Assembly: GCF_007971525.1 (NCBI RefSeq) | Contig: NZ_CP042437.1 | Location: forward strand, 3,224,001-3,288,000 | From: Mucilaginibacter ginsenosidivorax | GTDB lineage: Bacteria; Bacteroidota; Bacteroidia; Sphingobacteriales; Sphingobacteriaceae | Direction of reading: 5' to 3' | Length of the DNA stretch: 64,000 bases | Shown: in pieces, positions 25,639 to 34,870 of the stretch | Numbering within the stretch: the first letter of the stretch is position 1 | How the letters are laid out: every line of letters begins with the position of its first letter | Translations under genes and position numbers: made by a program | The notes under the pieces: generated by a model | Told to the model about the DNA's origin: nothing | Database searches by the model: none | What the model saw: only the letters and a program-made list of their open reading frames with translations

Positions 25639-26826
25639 CTATGGCTTCCAGAATGGGGGAGGTAATGACTTACCTCTTATCCGGCAATCGGTACATTCAA
25701 CCGTTGAATATGTATAGCCAATTAAGACATTCATATTTACAATTGACGAAACCGGTATTGCACTGCCGTCAATTATAATTAGCTGCACCTCGTGCTGCAT
25801 TGTTTTAGGGTTATAAAAAAGGGCTGTATCTGCCGAGCAGTTGTATGGGTAAACGGGGTACCATTCTGCGGGTAATTGACTGTTGTTGATAAAAATCCGT
25901 TTGCGCTGGATATTGGTGATGGTTATGAACCCGATAACCGGTTCATTAGGATTGGTTATACTGTGAATATTACCCTGTAGCTGGGATGGCTGCGCATCAA
26001 AAATACTTCCAAGTTGTTCGGTATTTTTTCGGATATTTTCCCAAAACTCATATGCCTCTTTTGTTAAGCCGTACTGGTTTAATAAAATGGAGTACCGTAT
26101 CGAGAGTTTCTCGGCGGTAGAGGGTATTTGTATTATAGGGGTTTGGAATATAACATCTGAACTCAGCTTAGCGGATGATGCAATAACCGTGTTACTTGAG
26201 GTATCGCCCGTATAACAATAATACATCGCTTCATTCTGCCTTCTGGTCCTTATTGCTTTAGTATCAGGATCCACAATAAAGCCCGATTCGTACCTGGCAT
26301 GAAACTTCCATGCCTCGGCATAATCCCAGCGGTAATAGCGTGTATTATTGGTGGCGTCATGGGTGTTAACATAAATATTCAGGTTGCCACCTTTGGGTGC
26401 AAAGCCGACGCTGTCGATAGGAGGTGTCTTTTTCACCGCGATATAATCGGAGGCATATTCCTTACTGTTCCCCGAAATATGTAGCCTGTATTTCTTTGTT
26501 TGGTCAAGTGTTAGCACTGCCGCCGAAGCGTATTTTCCGCTTTGACCGGGTACCTCTTTCAATTCGGCAACATTTGCACCGCCTTCATCCTGAATATTAA
26601 CAGTATAGCCCGCCAGTCCCGATGTTTTTACGTTATCGCCGAGGTTTACGGTCTCGCTCAGCTTAATCACCGTAACGCTATCGCCAACGTCAATTACCCC
26701 TTCTACCACCAGGTAATGATTTGGGGTGCTTATAATAGATGGATTATATGGCTTTTTACAGCCGATAACTACTATACCAGCCAAAATCAACAAACACCAT
26801 ATACTCGGTTTCTTTATCTTATTCAT
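25639..26826 (-). CDS. DUF4249 lipoprotein, copy 4 of the tandem array
   Basis: 395 aa. A signal peptide ends in the lipobox VIGC, followed by KKPYNPS and YLVVEGVID, the hallmark start of DUF4249. The beta-rich body carries the conserved blocks EQLGSIFDAQPSQLQGNIHS, NPNEPVIGFITI and a C-terminal C-x2-C pair (ECTDCRIRGKSLPPPFW). Starts 1 bp after the stop of copy 3. Predicted to be an outer-membrane lipoprotein working with the TonB receptor; its ligand is unknown. Confidence 0.88.
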   Translation of the reverse strand: MNKIKKPSIWCLLILAGIVVIGCKKPYNPSIISTPNHYLVVEGVIDVGDSVTVIKLSETVNLGDNVKTSGLAGYTVNIQDEGGANVAELKEVPGQSGKYASAAVLTLDQTKKYRLHISGNSKEYASDYIAVKKTPPIDSVGFAPKGGNLNIYVNTHDATNNTRYYRWDYAEAWKFHARYESGFIVDPDTKAIRTRRQNEAMYYCYTGDTSSNTVIASSAKLSSDVIFQTPIIQIPSTAEKLSIRYSILLNQYGLTKEAYEFWENIRKNTEQLGSIFDAQPSQLQGNIHSITNPNEPVIGFITITNIQRKRIFINNSQLPAEWYPVYPYNCSADTALFYNPKTMQHEVQLIIIDGSAIPVSSIVNMNVLIGYTYSTVECTDCRIRGKSLPPPFWKP

Positions 26827-26827
26827 A

Positions 26828-27997
26828 TTATTCTGTCCAAAATGGGGGGGCTTCTGTCTTTCCTCTTAACCTGCAATCAACACAATCAAGGGTTGATGCT
26901 GTATATCCAAGTACCACATAAGAATCCTTTAATATTGTTGTTATTGGTATAAGCGGTCCTTCAAGTATCAATACCTTAACATCATTTTGCTTGCTGTTAG
27001 GATTTTGAAAAAGAGCCGAGTCAAGCTCACAGCTGCCTTTATAATCGGGCTGCCATGAAGCGGGCAAGGCGCTGCTTGATATATATATCCTTTTACTTTG
27101 CATGTTGGTTACGCTTATGTACCCTATCACTGTCTCGTTAGGGTGTGTAACACTGTGTATATTACCTACCAATTGCGATGGCTGCGCGTCAAATATGCTG
27201 CCTAATTGCTCGGTGTTCTTTTTTATGTTTTCCCAAAAGTCGTATCCCGCTTTTGTAAGCGCATATTGTTTTAAAAGGATGCTGTATTTAATTCCCAGTT
27301 TCTCTGAATTAGGCGGTATCAAAATAACCGGATTTTCAAATATTACATCCTGGGTCAGCTTGGCCGACGATGCCAAAATAATAGTGCTCGATCTGTCTCC
27401 TGCATAGCAATAGTAGATGCCCTCATCGCTGCTCCGCGGAACGATAGCGCCATTTTTAACCACCAGGCCCGAGTTAAATGCCGAGTGAAAACGCCATGCT
27501 TCTTCATAGGCCCAGCGATAATATCGGGTATTATTGGCCGGGTCATGCGTGTTCGAAAAAATTTGCAATCCTTTGCTGCCTATCTTATAGTTCACACTAT
27601 CAATAGGTGGGTTAACCTTTACGCCCTCATAATCAGAAACATATTCATTGCCTGGCATCACTATATGCAGACGATATTTTTTTGTTTTATCAAGATTTAA
27701 TGCTGCAGCGTAATAACGCCCTGGCTGATACTGCTGTTCCTGTAGCGGCATACTAACGCCGCCTTCTGCTTCAACAGATACCTGTGCGCCGCTTTGAAAC
27801 GTTGTTGTATCATGCGTGTTGAGATTCACGGTTGTGCTTAAGGTTATTATTGTCGAATCGCTGCCACTGTCAATATTCCCCTCAACCACCAGGTAGCTTT
27901 TGTTATTGGTTATCACCGGCGGAGCATACGGTTTTCTGCAGCCGGCAGCACACCAGGCCGTTAATATCAAAATCCATATATGCTTGTTTCCTTTCAT
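26828..27997 (-). CDS. DUF4249 lipoprotein, copy 3 of the tandem array
   Basis: 389 aa from ATG at 27997, 2 bp after the stop of copy 2; the earlier in-frame ATG at 28012 overlaps that gene. Lipobox CAAGC followed by RKPYAPP. Shares the blocks KYSILLKQYALTKAGYDFWE and EQLGSIFDAQPSQL and the final CVDCRLRGKTEAPPFW with its neighbours. The middle ligand-facing segments (for example residues 180-200) differ between copies, which hints at different ligands. Confidence 0.88.
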   Translation of the reverse strand: MKGNKHIWILILTAWCAAGCRKPYAPPVITNNKSYLVVEGNIDSGSDSTIITLSTTVNLNTHDTTTFQSGAQVSVEAEGGVSMPLQEQQYQPGRYYAAALNLDKTKKYRLHIVMPGNEYVSDYEGVKVNPPIDSVNYKIGSKGLQIFSNTHDPANNTRYYRWAYEEAWRFHSAFNSGLVVKNGAIVPRSSDEGIYYCYAGDRSSTIILASSAKLTQDVIFENPVILIPPNSEKLGIKYSILLKQYALTKAGYDFWENIKKNTEQLGSIFDAQPSQLVGNIHSVTHPNETVIGYISVTNMQSKRIYISSSALPASWQPDYKGSCELDSALFQNPNSKQNDVKVLILEGPLIPITTILKDSYVVLGYTASTLDCVDCRLRGKTEAPPFWTE

Positions 27998-27999
27998 AT

Positions 28000-29160
28000 T
28001 CAGTTTTGCCAAAAACCTGGTGCGTTAACATTTCCTCTCACTCTGCAGTCGGTGCACTCTACCGTTGATGCCCGGTATCCTATTACCTGGCCCAGACTAT
28101 CCAATACGCTTAATGTTGGTATTAAGCCGCCTTTTAAAATAAAAAGGGCTACATCATCCTGGCGGGTATTGGGATTAGCAAATAGGTAGGCATTATTTTC
28201 GCACCCTGTCAAATCTATATTCCACTCATCCGGTAAAACATTTTTTGATATAAAAATTCTTCGGCTTTGCATATTGGTTACACTTACATAGCCAATTACC
28301 GGTTCGGCGGGGTTGCTTATGCTATGAATATTGCCAACCAACTGTGATGGTTGCGCATCAAATATGCTGCCGAGTTGCTCTGTGTTTTTCTGAAGGTTTT
28401 CCCAAAATGCGTAGGCGCCTTTGGTTAAGGCATATTGTTTCAGGCGTATGCTATATTTTATCTCCAGCTTCCCGGAGTTTGGCGGAATCAACGTAACCGG
28501 GTTTTGGGATATTACATCCTGCAATAGCTTTTCTGAGGATGCCAAAACAATATTACTTGATCTATCACCGGCATAACAATAATAATACATCTCATTGGCG
28601 TCTCTAAAAGTTACCTTTCCGTTTTTAACAATGAGGCCGGAATTAACGGCCGCATGGAATTTCCAGGCCTCTTCGTACTCCCATCTGTAATAGCGCGCGT
28701 TATTGGTAACATCATGCGTATTTGAGTTTATTTGCAGGCCGGCACCTGTTATCTTATAACTAATGCTATCAATTGGAGGCGTTAATTTAACGGGCTCATA
28801 ATCCGATGCGTATTCATCCCCCCCGGTTTTAATATGCAAACGATATTTTTTTGCCTTATCAAGGTTCAATCCAATAACCAGGTAACGGCCTTTAAATTTA
28901 CTCAGCGGGTAACTCGCGCCATCCTCCCGTTCTACCGCTACTTCGGCAGCCGAATCAATTAAAAGCGATGTTTTGTTGGCGATATTTACTGTCCTGCTCA
29001 ATGTTATCAGGGTCGAATCGCTACCGCTGTCAATTACACCTTCAACTACCAGGTAGCTGGCCGGAGCCAATACCGCCGGTGGTGCATACGGCTTTCTGCA
29101 CCCGGCCATCATTGTTGCCGTAGTCATAAAATACCATATGTAGCTGTTTTTTACTATCAT
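28000..29160 (-). CDS. DUF4249 lipoprotein, copy 2 of the tandem array
   Basis: 386 aa from ATG at 29160, which overlaps the stop of copy 1 by one base (TAATG), a sign of coupled translation; an upstream in-frame ATG at 29217 would lie inside copy 1. Lipobox MMAGC followed by RKPYAPP. Same conserved blocks as the other copies and final ECTDCRVRGNVNAPGFW. Confidence 0.88.
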   Translation of the reverse strand: MIVKNSYIWYFMTTATMMAGCRKPYAPPAVLAPASYLVVEGVIDSGSDSTLITLSRTVNIANKTSLLIDSAAEVAVEREDGASYPLSKFKGRYLVIGLNLDKAKKYRLHIKTGGDEYASDYEPVKLTPPIDSISYKITGAGLQINSNTHDVTNNARYYRWEYEEAWKFHAAVNSGLIVKNGKVTFRDANEMYYYCYAGDRSSNIVLASSEKLLQDVISQNPVTLIPPNSGKLEIKYSIRLKQYALTKGAYAFWENLQKNTEQLGSIFDAQPSQLVGNIHSISNPAEPVIGYVSVTNMQSRRIFISKNVLPDEWNIDLTGCENNAYLFANPNTRQDDVALFILKGGLIPTLSVLDSLGQVIGYRASTVECTDCRVRGNVNAPGFWQN

Positions 29161-30326
29161 TAAAACTCCCAATAAGGTGGCGCAGTTGTTTTCCCTTTTA
29201 AAGTACAATCCGAACATTCAACTGATGCGGCTTTGTAGCCAATAATCTGCCCGGTAAACGGATTCAGTATAGCTTCCAGGGGGTTCAGATGAAGCTTAAT
29301 AATAAAAAGTTCAACATCATTCTCCCCGTTATTATTTAACAAATAGCCCAGCTTTTCACACAACCCGTCGTCAGGAACGTACCAGGTATAAGGCACCCTG
29401 TCGTTATCAACAAAAATTCGTTTACGCTGTGTTGTGCTTATGCTTACAAACCCGATAACCGGTTCATCGGGGTTTGTTACGTTATGAATATTTCCCTTTA
29501 ACTGCGAGGGCTGCGCATCAAATATACTGCCCAGCTGTTCGGTGTTTCTTCGTATGTTTTCCCAAAATTGATATGCTTCCTTTGTAAGCGCATATTGTTT
29601 TACCTGGATGCTGTATTTTATAGTGAGTTTTTCTGATGATGGCGGCACCACGGTAATCGGAGCATTGGCAATTACGTCCTGCGTCAGTTTTTCTGATGAT
29701 GCCAAAATGGTATTAGACGATTTATCGCCCCGGTAACAATAATAAATCATCTCATCTTCCCGGCGCGGCACTATTTCGCCGTTTTTTACAATCAATCCCG
29801 AATTAAACCGTGCGTGAAACTTCCAGGCCTCCTCATAAGCCATCCTGTAATAACGCGTACTATTAGTAGCATCATGGGTGTTTGAATTGATTTGTAAACC
29901 GCTTGATGTTACTTTATAAGTTACACTATCAATAGGAGGGGTTGGTTTAACAGGCACATAGTCTGATGCGTATTCCTGCCCGCCGCTTGTTCTGATATGC
30001 AGGCGATACTTTTTTGTTTTATCAAGATTTAACCCGATAGCAAGATAGCGCCCGGCCTTAAACTCGTTTAACGAATAGCTTGCGCCTGCCTCGCTTTCAA
30101 CTGTTAAACGTGCACTGGTTTCTGTTGCCAGCGAGGTGGTATCTGAAAGGTGCACCGAGTTACTCACCGTTATAATTGTCGAATCGGCGCCGGGATCAAT
30201 AACACCCTCAACTACCAGGTAACTACCGGGGGCCGATACCGGGTTTGGCGCATACGGTTTACGACAGGCCGGCGTTGTTGCGGTAAGTAATATCAAATAA
30301 ACCATATAGTTGCCCCCCCTGCACAT
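29160..30326 (-). CDS. DUF4249 lipoprotein, copy 1 of the tandem array
   Basis: 388 aa. Signal segment MVYLILLTATTPAC with lipobox cysteine, then RKPYAPN and YLVVEGVID. Contains EQLGSIFDAQPSQLKGNIHN and the closing ECSDCTLKGKTTAPPYW. It follows the TonB receptor gene by 5 bp. Short signal region: the start at 30326 gives a better signal peptide than the internal ATG. Confidence 0.88.
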   Translation of the reverse strand: MCRGGNYMVYLILLTATTPACRKPYAPNPVSAPGSYLVVEGVIDPGADSTIITVSNSVHLSDTTSLATETSARLTVESEAGASYSLNEFKAGRYLAIGLNLDKTKKYRLHIRTSGGQEYASDYVPVKPTPPIDSVTYKVTSSGLQINSNTHDATNSTRYYRMAYEEAWKFHARFNSGLIVKNGEIVPRREDEMIYYCYRGDKSSNTILASSEKLTQDVIANAPITVVPPSSEKLTIKYSIQVKQYALTKEAYQFWENIRRNTEQLGSIFDAQPSQLKGNIHNVTNPDEPVIGFVSISTTQRKRIFVDNDRVPYTWYVPDDGLCEKLGYLLNNNGENDVELFIIKLHLNPLEAILNPFTGQIIGYKAASVECSDCTLKGKTTAPPYWEF

Positions 30327-30331
30327 ATTGT

Positions 30332-33109
30332 TTAAAACCTGATGTTATAGTTGATAAACGGAATTGGCCTGGCAAAAATAGACAGCTTGTACCCGCTTAT
30401 TACGCCTCCCTGTTCGGTAAAATAGGTAGAATATGCATTTTGCCGACCGGTTAAATTATATACCCCTATGGTGAACGAGTTATGTGTAAGCTGATGCACT
30501 TTGTGATTACCCTCAATGTTCATCGAAAAATCTGAACGGAAGTAATCAGGGATACGGTACTGGTTCCTGTCAGAATAATATACCCGTTCCGATCCGCCGT
30601 ACTCATATTTGGCCACCGGTAATGTAATAGGCCTGCCGGTGCTATAAGTAAGATTTAATGACACGCTAAACCTGTGCGAAAACCGGTAGTTGCCAATGAA
30701 GTTAAAATCATGCGGTTTATCAAAATTGGCCGGGTAGTAGGCGCCGCCGTTAATGAGCTCGCCTTCGTTAGGGTTGGTTTGCCTTAAAAAAGTGCGCGAA
30801 TAGGTATAGCTTATCCATCCATTGGCCTTGCCTGTAGTTTTCTTCAGCAAAAACTCAATACCATAGGCCTTGCCTTCGGTACCCAATACATCATTTTCAA
30901 TATGGTGGTTTAATACCAGGTTGGCGCCGCTACGGTAATCCAGGTAATCCCTTAGTCTTTTATAATAAATTTCGACAGATGTTTCAATGGTGTTTGCTTT
31001 CATGTTGTGGTAAAGGCCAAGCGATACCTGGTCGCCGTATTGTGGTTTGATATTCGGGTCGCTCAGTTGCCAAACATCGGTAGGGGCAATGGCCGTTGTA
31101 TTTGATAATAAATGGATGTATTGCCTTAACGTATTGTAACCGCCCTTTAAAGAAGTATTATCGCCCAGCTGGTAACGCGCCGACAAGCGAATCTCGGGTC
31201 CCGAATATGTTTTAATAAACTTACCGCTGCTATAATTGGTACTATCCAGCAGGTTTGAGGTTGTTTTTGGCAAATTAGGTGCATAGTTATAAACCAATTG
31301 CGGCCCCAGGAAATTATATATAGAATACCTGATGCCTCCGCTTACCGAAAAGTCTTCTGTAAAATCATACTTATCGCCCAGGTACAAGGCGCTCTCCAAA
31401 GCCTGCTGCGCCGGGATAACATCGGGCGCTACCAGTGACTTGGGGTTATTGGGCTGAAAGTTGCCGGGATGAAGCTTATAAAAAATAGAGCTTAGGCCAA
31501 AATCAATAGTGTTTTTACGATTAAGATAATAGGTAAAATCGGCTTTAAAGTTGGTTTGGTTAATGTCGAAATTAAGCTTGTAAGCATTTACCGGGTTATC
31601 ATAGCTGGCAATATCATATTGATACCTGTCTACACCGGCGCCTATTACACTAAACAGCTTATCGTTAAAATTATGCTTCCATTTAATATTGGCGTTACGG
31701 TTGCTGTACCCGTAAGATGTATCGCTGTTTAACTTAAATTTATCTTTGCTCAGGTAGGTGGTTACATAAATATTATTTTTTTCATTTATCTGGTGACTGA
31801 TGTCGAGGTTTAAATCGTAAAACGATGCCTGGCTGTGTTTATAAGCCTCGGGAAGCAATTTCAGCAACCAATCAGAGTAGGTGGTACGGCCACCAAACGA
31901 AAACGACGTTTTATCTTTAATAATAGGCCCCTCTACATTAAGCCGGCTGGTTATTAAACCAATGCCTGCCGAACCGGTAAACTTCTTTTTATTGCCTTCG
32001 CGGTTGGTAACATCCAATACTGACGATAGGCGCCCTCCAAATTTTTCCGGAATGCTGCTTTTATAAAGCTCAATATCTTTTACGATGTCGGGGTTAAATG
32101 ATGAGAAAAAACCAAAAAAATGCGAGGGATTATAAATCGTAGCATCATTCATTAAAATAAGGTTCTGATCTGCCGATCCGCCACGTACGTTAAACCCGGT
32201 TGTAGCCTCGCCTACTGATTGTACCCCTGGCAGCGTTAATACAACCCTCAACACGTCGGCCTCGCCAAATACGGTTGGCACCTGTTTAATACTCTTGATA
32301 TCAAGCCGGTTTACACCCAATTGCACATTACGTACGTTGGCAACTTTCTCGGCCGATATTTTTACTTCCTTCAGGCTGGTAACCTGCTCTTTCATTTCTA
32401 TAATCAGCTTCCCATCAGAGTAAAGTACAATTTGCCTGCGGGTATCACGCATGCCAAGGCCACGGATGCTCAAAATCTGGCGGCCTTTGGGCAGGCTAAT
32501 GGTAAAATAGCCAAATTGGTCTGTCGCTACCCCTGTTTTGGTATTGGTAACAAAAATGCTCCCCCCAATTACCGCCTCGCCAGATTTACTATCGCGAACA
32601 TAACCCGATAGCGTTGCATTGCCGGTACCAATTGTGTTAGTTTTATTACCTATCTCATATAATTTATTTTCTGTAGTCGCCTCCGGAATAATCTTTTCTT
32701 TCTGATCGGTAAATTCTGCTACAGTTGTAGTTACGTTGTTCTTTACGGTTTCCGGACCTTGTTTAATTCCAAAAAAGCCAGCAGCAAGCGATGGTTGTAT
32801 CTCGCGGCCTTTGGTTAAAAACACCTGGCCTTCAGCGGTTATTGCGTAACGAAACACCGTGTTTTTTAACGCGGCATCAAGCACGGCGTTAACCGGCTTA
32901 TTATCTAACTTAACGGTTACTTTTAAACTATCAAATAAGGCTGGTTCATAATAAAAATGATAGCCGGTTTTGGCTTCAATTTCGGTAACAAACTGCTCAA
33001 TAGTAGCTTGTTGTACGTTTACGCTAATTGTTTTAACTGCCGTTTGCTGGGCATTGCCAACCTTCATCAGGATCAAAAAACAAAAAGTAAAAAAGTAAAT
33101 TTTTTTCAT
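30332..33109 (-). CDS. TonB-dependent outer-membrane receptor with STN domain
   Basis: About 925 aa from the ATG at 33109 (MKKIYFFTF...), which gives a standard signal peptide; in-frame ATGs at 33115 and 33130 are possible. Order: signal peptide, STN (secretin/TonB N-terminal, VQQATIEQFVTEIEAKTGYHF), carboxypeptidase-regulatory-like domain (TLSGYVRDSKSGEAVIGGSI), plug (GEADVLRVVLTLPGVQS, GFNVRGGSADQNLILMNDA), beta-barrel. STN domains often couple to anti-sigma regulators, but none is adjacent here. It leads the operon with four DUF4249 lipoproteins, which probably act as its surface partners in substrate uptake. Confidence 0.9.
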   Translation of the reverse strand: MKKIYFFTFCFLILMKVGNAQQTAVKTISVNVQQATIEQFVTEIEAKTGYHFYYEPALFDSLKVTVKLDNKPVNAVLDAALKNTVFRYAITAEGQVFLTKGREIQPSLAAGFFGIKQGPETVKNNVTTTVAEFTDQKEKIIPEATTENKLYEIGNKTNTIGTGNATLSGYVRDSKSGEAVIGGSIFVTNTKTGVATDQFGYFTISLPKGRQILSIRGLGMRDTRRQIVLYSDGKLIIEMKEQVTSLKEVKISAEKVANVRNVQLGVNRLDIKSIKQVPTVFGEADVLRVVLTLPGVQSVGEATTGFNVRGGSADQNLILMNDATIYNPSHFFGFFSSFNPDIVKDIELYKSSIPEKFGGRLSSVLDVTNREGNKKKFTGSAGIGLITSRLNVEGPIIKDKTSFSFGGRTTYSDWLLKLLPEAYKHSQASFYDLNLDISHQINEKNNIYVTTYLSKDKFKLNSDTSYGYSNRNANIKWKHNFNDKLFSVIGAGVDRYQYDIASYDNPVNAYKLNFDINQTNFKADFTYYLNRKNTIDFGLSSIFYKLHPGNFQPNNPKSLVAPDVIPAQQALESALYLGDKYDFTEDFSVSGGIRYSIYNFLGPQLVYNYAPNLPKTTSNLLDSTNYSSGKFIKTYSGPEIRLSARYQLGDNTSLKGGYNTLRQYIHLLSNTTAIAPTDVWQLSDPNIKPQYGDQVSLGLYHNMKANTIETSVEIYYKRLRDYLDYRSGANLVLNHHIENDVLGTEGKAYGIEFLLKKTTGKANGWISYTYSRTFLRQTNPNEGELINGGAYYPANFDKPHDFNFIGNYRFSHRFSVSLNLTYSTGRPITLPVAKYEYGGSERVYYSDRNQYRIPDYFRSDFSMNIEGNHKVHQLTHNSFTIGVYNLTGRQNAYSTYFTEQGGVISGYKLSIFARPIPFINYNIRF

Positions 33110-33197
33110 TCGCATATTTATTTCTCGCAATATCCTGAACTGGGTTAAGGTTTTAACTACTATCTATTAGTTGGATACTACAGGTATGAAAGCTTTC

Positions 33198-33944
33198 TTA
33201 TTTTGATAATTGATCGTATTGGGCGGCTATTAAATACATCGCTTTTTCCGGGTTATCTTTAAAACTAATTTTATTTGCCTTTATATACTGCTGCAATTCT
33301 TTTTTCTTGTCTTTCAATGCATTCAGGAAAGCACCTTGTCCGCCTGTACTATAGTAATTATTGCCTTTTTTTAAATAGTAATGCTTTTTAGCTTCTGTAA
33401 AAAAAGTTTCGAGCGTAGTTTGCGTTGATATACTCTGTATACTTTTTGTCCACTTAACTAAAACCTGCAGGTTGCCGCCATATATCTCTTCATATAAGCC
33501 CGAACTTATAGACGATGCCTGGTTTGTCGAATCGGCCGCGACGTATACAAAATGATGGCTAAGCAAATCGAAACTCTGTAACCTGGAGTTTATTAATGAA
33601 TATTTAGAAAAGCCGTTATATAGTAGGGTTACAACAAGGTCTTTGTTGATATCGTACATCATTGGCACGTTTGCGTAAAATATGCCATCGTAATTAACCG
33701 AACCGGTTTTGAACGCGTTTACATCTAAAAAACAAGCATTGCCTTTAATTAAAGGATCATAAAATTCATATTCGGGACCGTTATAGAGGCGCGACATTTG
33801 GCCGATAGACGTATTGTAAGCATCAACTACATGGCCAATGGCGATTTTTTGCATCGTACTGTCATCCGTTACTGTTTGTCCAAAGGCACGGCCACTTATA
33901 TAAGTGAAGACGATAAAAAAGCACAGGAATGGTTTATTTATCAT
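33198..33944 (-). CDS. Secreted protein of unknown function upstream of the TonB receptor
   Basis: 248 aa with a signal peptide (FLCFFIVFTYISGRAFGQ). The body includes AYNTSIGQMSRLYNGPEYEFYDPLIKG and ends with a helical charged tail. I do not recognise a named family, though this type of protein occurs in Bacteroidota. Same strand and ~90 bp before the receptor, so it may open the operon. Confidence 0.6.
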   Translation of the reverse strand: MINKPFLCFFIVFTYISGRAFGQTVTDDSTMQKIAIGHVVDAYNTSIGQMSRLYNGPEYEFYDPLIKGNACFLDVNAFKTGSVNYDGIFYANVPMMYDINKDLVVTLLYNGFSKYSLINSRLQSFDLLSHHFVYVAADSTNQASSISSGLYEEIYGGNLQVLVKWTKSIQSISTQTTLETFFTEAKKHYYLKKGNNYYSTGGQGAFLNALKDKKKELQQYIKANKISFKDNPEKAMYLIAAQYDQLSK

Positions 33945-34123
33945 TTAGGTTTTATAAAAAGGAAATGTACATTACTTTTAATTAATAATCAAACCCCGCA
34001 CCTGAAAAGATAATCCGATGCGCATGATGTAGTGATTATGTTACAATTGTAAGTACAACAATATAATACGCAATGATGAAACCGTTTGTAACAGTGACTG
34101 TTAAATGTTTATAATTTATAGTT

Positions 34124-34735
34124 ATGAATGATGGTTATCATAATATCCCGGAACAAACAGAAGGCGGAATGACCGACTTTATCCACTTTGCAGACCTTGA
34201 TACACGAGAGGAGGCGCATAACCTTTTCCTGCTGGCTAAAAACAGGCTGAAAGATATCTCTAACTGGCACCAGTTTGCCGGGCCGGCCTCCTCAAAGTTT
34301 TCACTTACCGACGCGCAGGGAAATGAGTTATACCGTATGGCCGAAAAAGGAGATCATTTTTATGTAGACCTGCCTGCTCCTGGCTCGATAGCAGGAGGGG
34401 GGCTTGACTGGGTAATGATTGAAAGCATCCGGGAATTTGAAAACGCGGGTTCGGAGAGTGAATTTATAGCTATTACTGTGCGACCAGTAGCAAATCCCAG
34501 GAATCCGGGTGAAGCCATTGCCAATTTTTACGATCATAGCGCCACCAATACTTTTATTGTTGAGCGGTACTTAAACCACGTTAGCGCAGCAGTACATGGA
34601 CGAAACGAAGTGATCAATAACTCCGATACCAATTTATACGATAGCATCCGTAATACTATTATTGCACTTACTGCCCGCAAGGGACTATCAGGCCCACAAT
34701 GGAAAGCGCTTGTAGAAGGCTTGCTAAAGGATTGA
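34124..34735 (+). CDS. Hypothetical cytoplasmic protein
   Basis: 203 aa, no signal peptide. Contains FYVDLPAPGSIAGGGLDWVMIESI and ends in helices (LSGPQWKALVEGLLKD). No family recognised. It is a single gene, with its own upstream region divergent from the secreted protein and a terminator at 34820. Confidence 0.6.
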   Translation: MNDGYHNIPEQTEGGMTDFIHFADLDTREEAHNLFLLAKNRLKDISNWHQFAGPASSKFSLTDAQGNELYRMAEKGDHFYVDLPAPGSIAGGGLDWVMIESIREFENAGSESEFIAITVRPVANPRNPGEAIANFYDHSATNTFIVERYLNHVSAAVHGRNEVINNSDTNLYDSIRNTIIALTARKGLSGPQWKALVEGLLKD

Positions 34736-34819
34736 ATCGGACGGGCATCGCCCGGAATGAAAATAGCTTTGTCACTGCGCTCGTGGTAAGCATTTTTACC
34801 AGCTATTGATATCAAAGAA

Positions 34820-34850
34820 AAAGGGCTAATCTTTAACAGATCAGCCCTTT
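34820..34850. terminator. Bidirectional terminator between the hypothetical gene and infB
   Basis: Stem AAAGGGCT (34820-34827) with AGCCCTTT (34843-34850), extended inward by ATCT/AGAT. A-rich before and T/A-rich after, so it can end transcripts from both sides. Confidence 0.75.
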
Positions 34851-34870
34851 AAATTATTAAGCTTTGCTTA

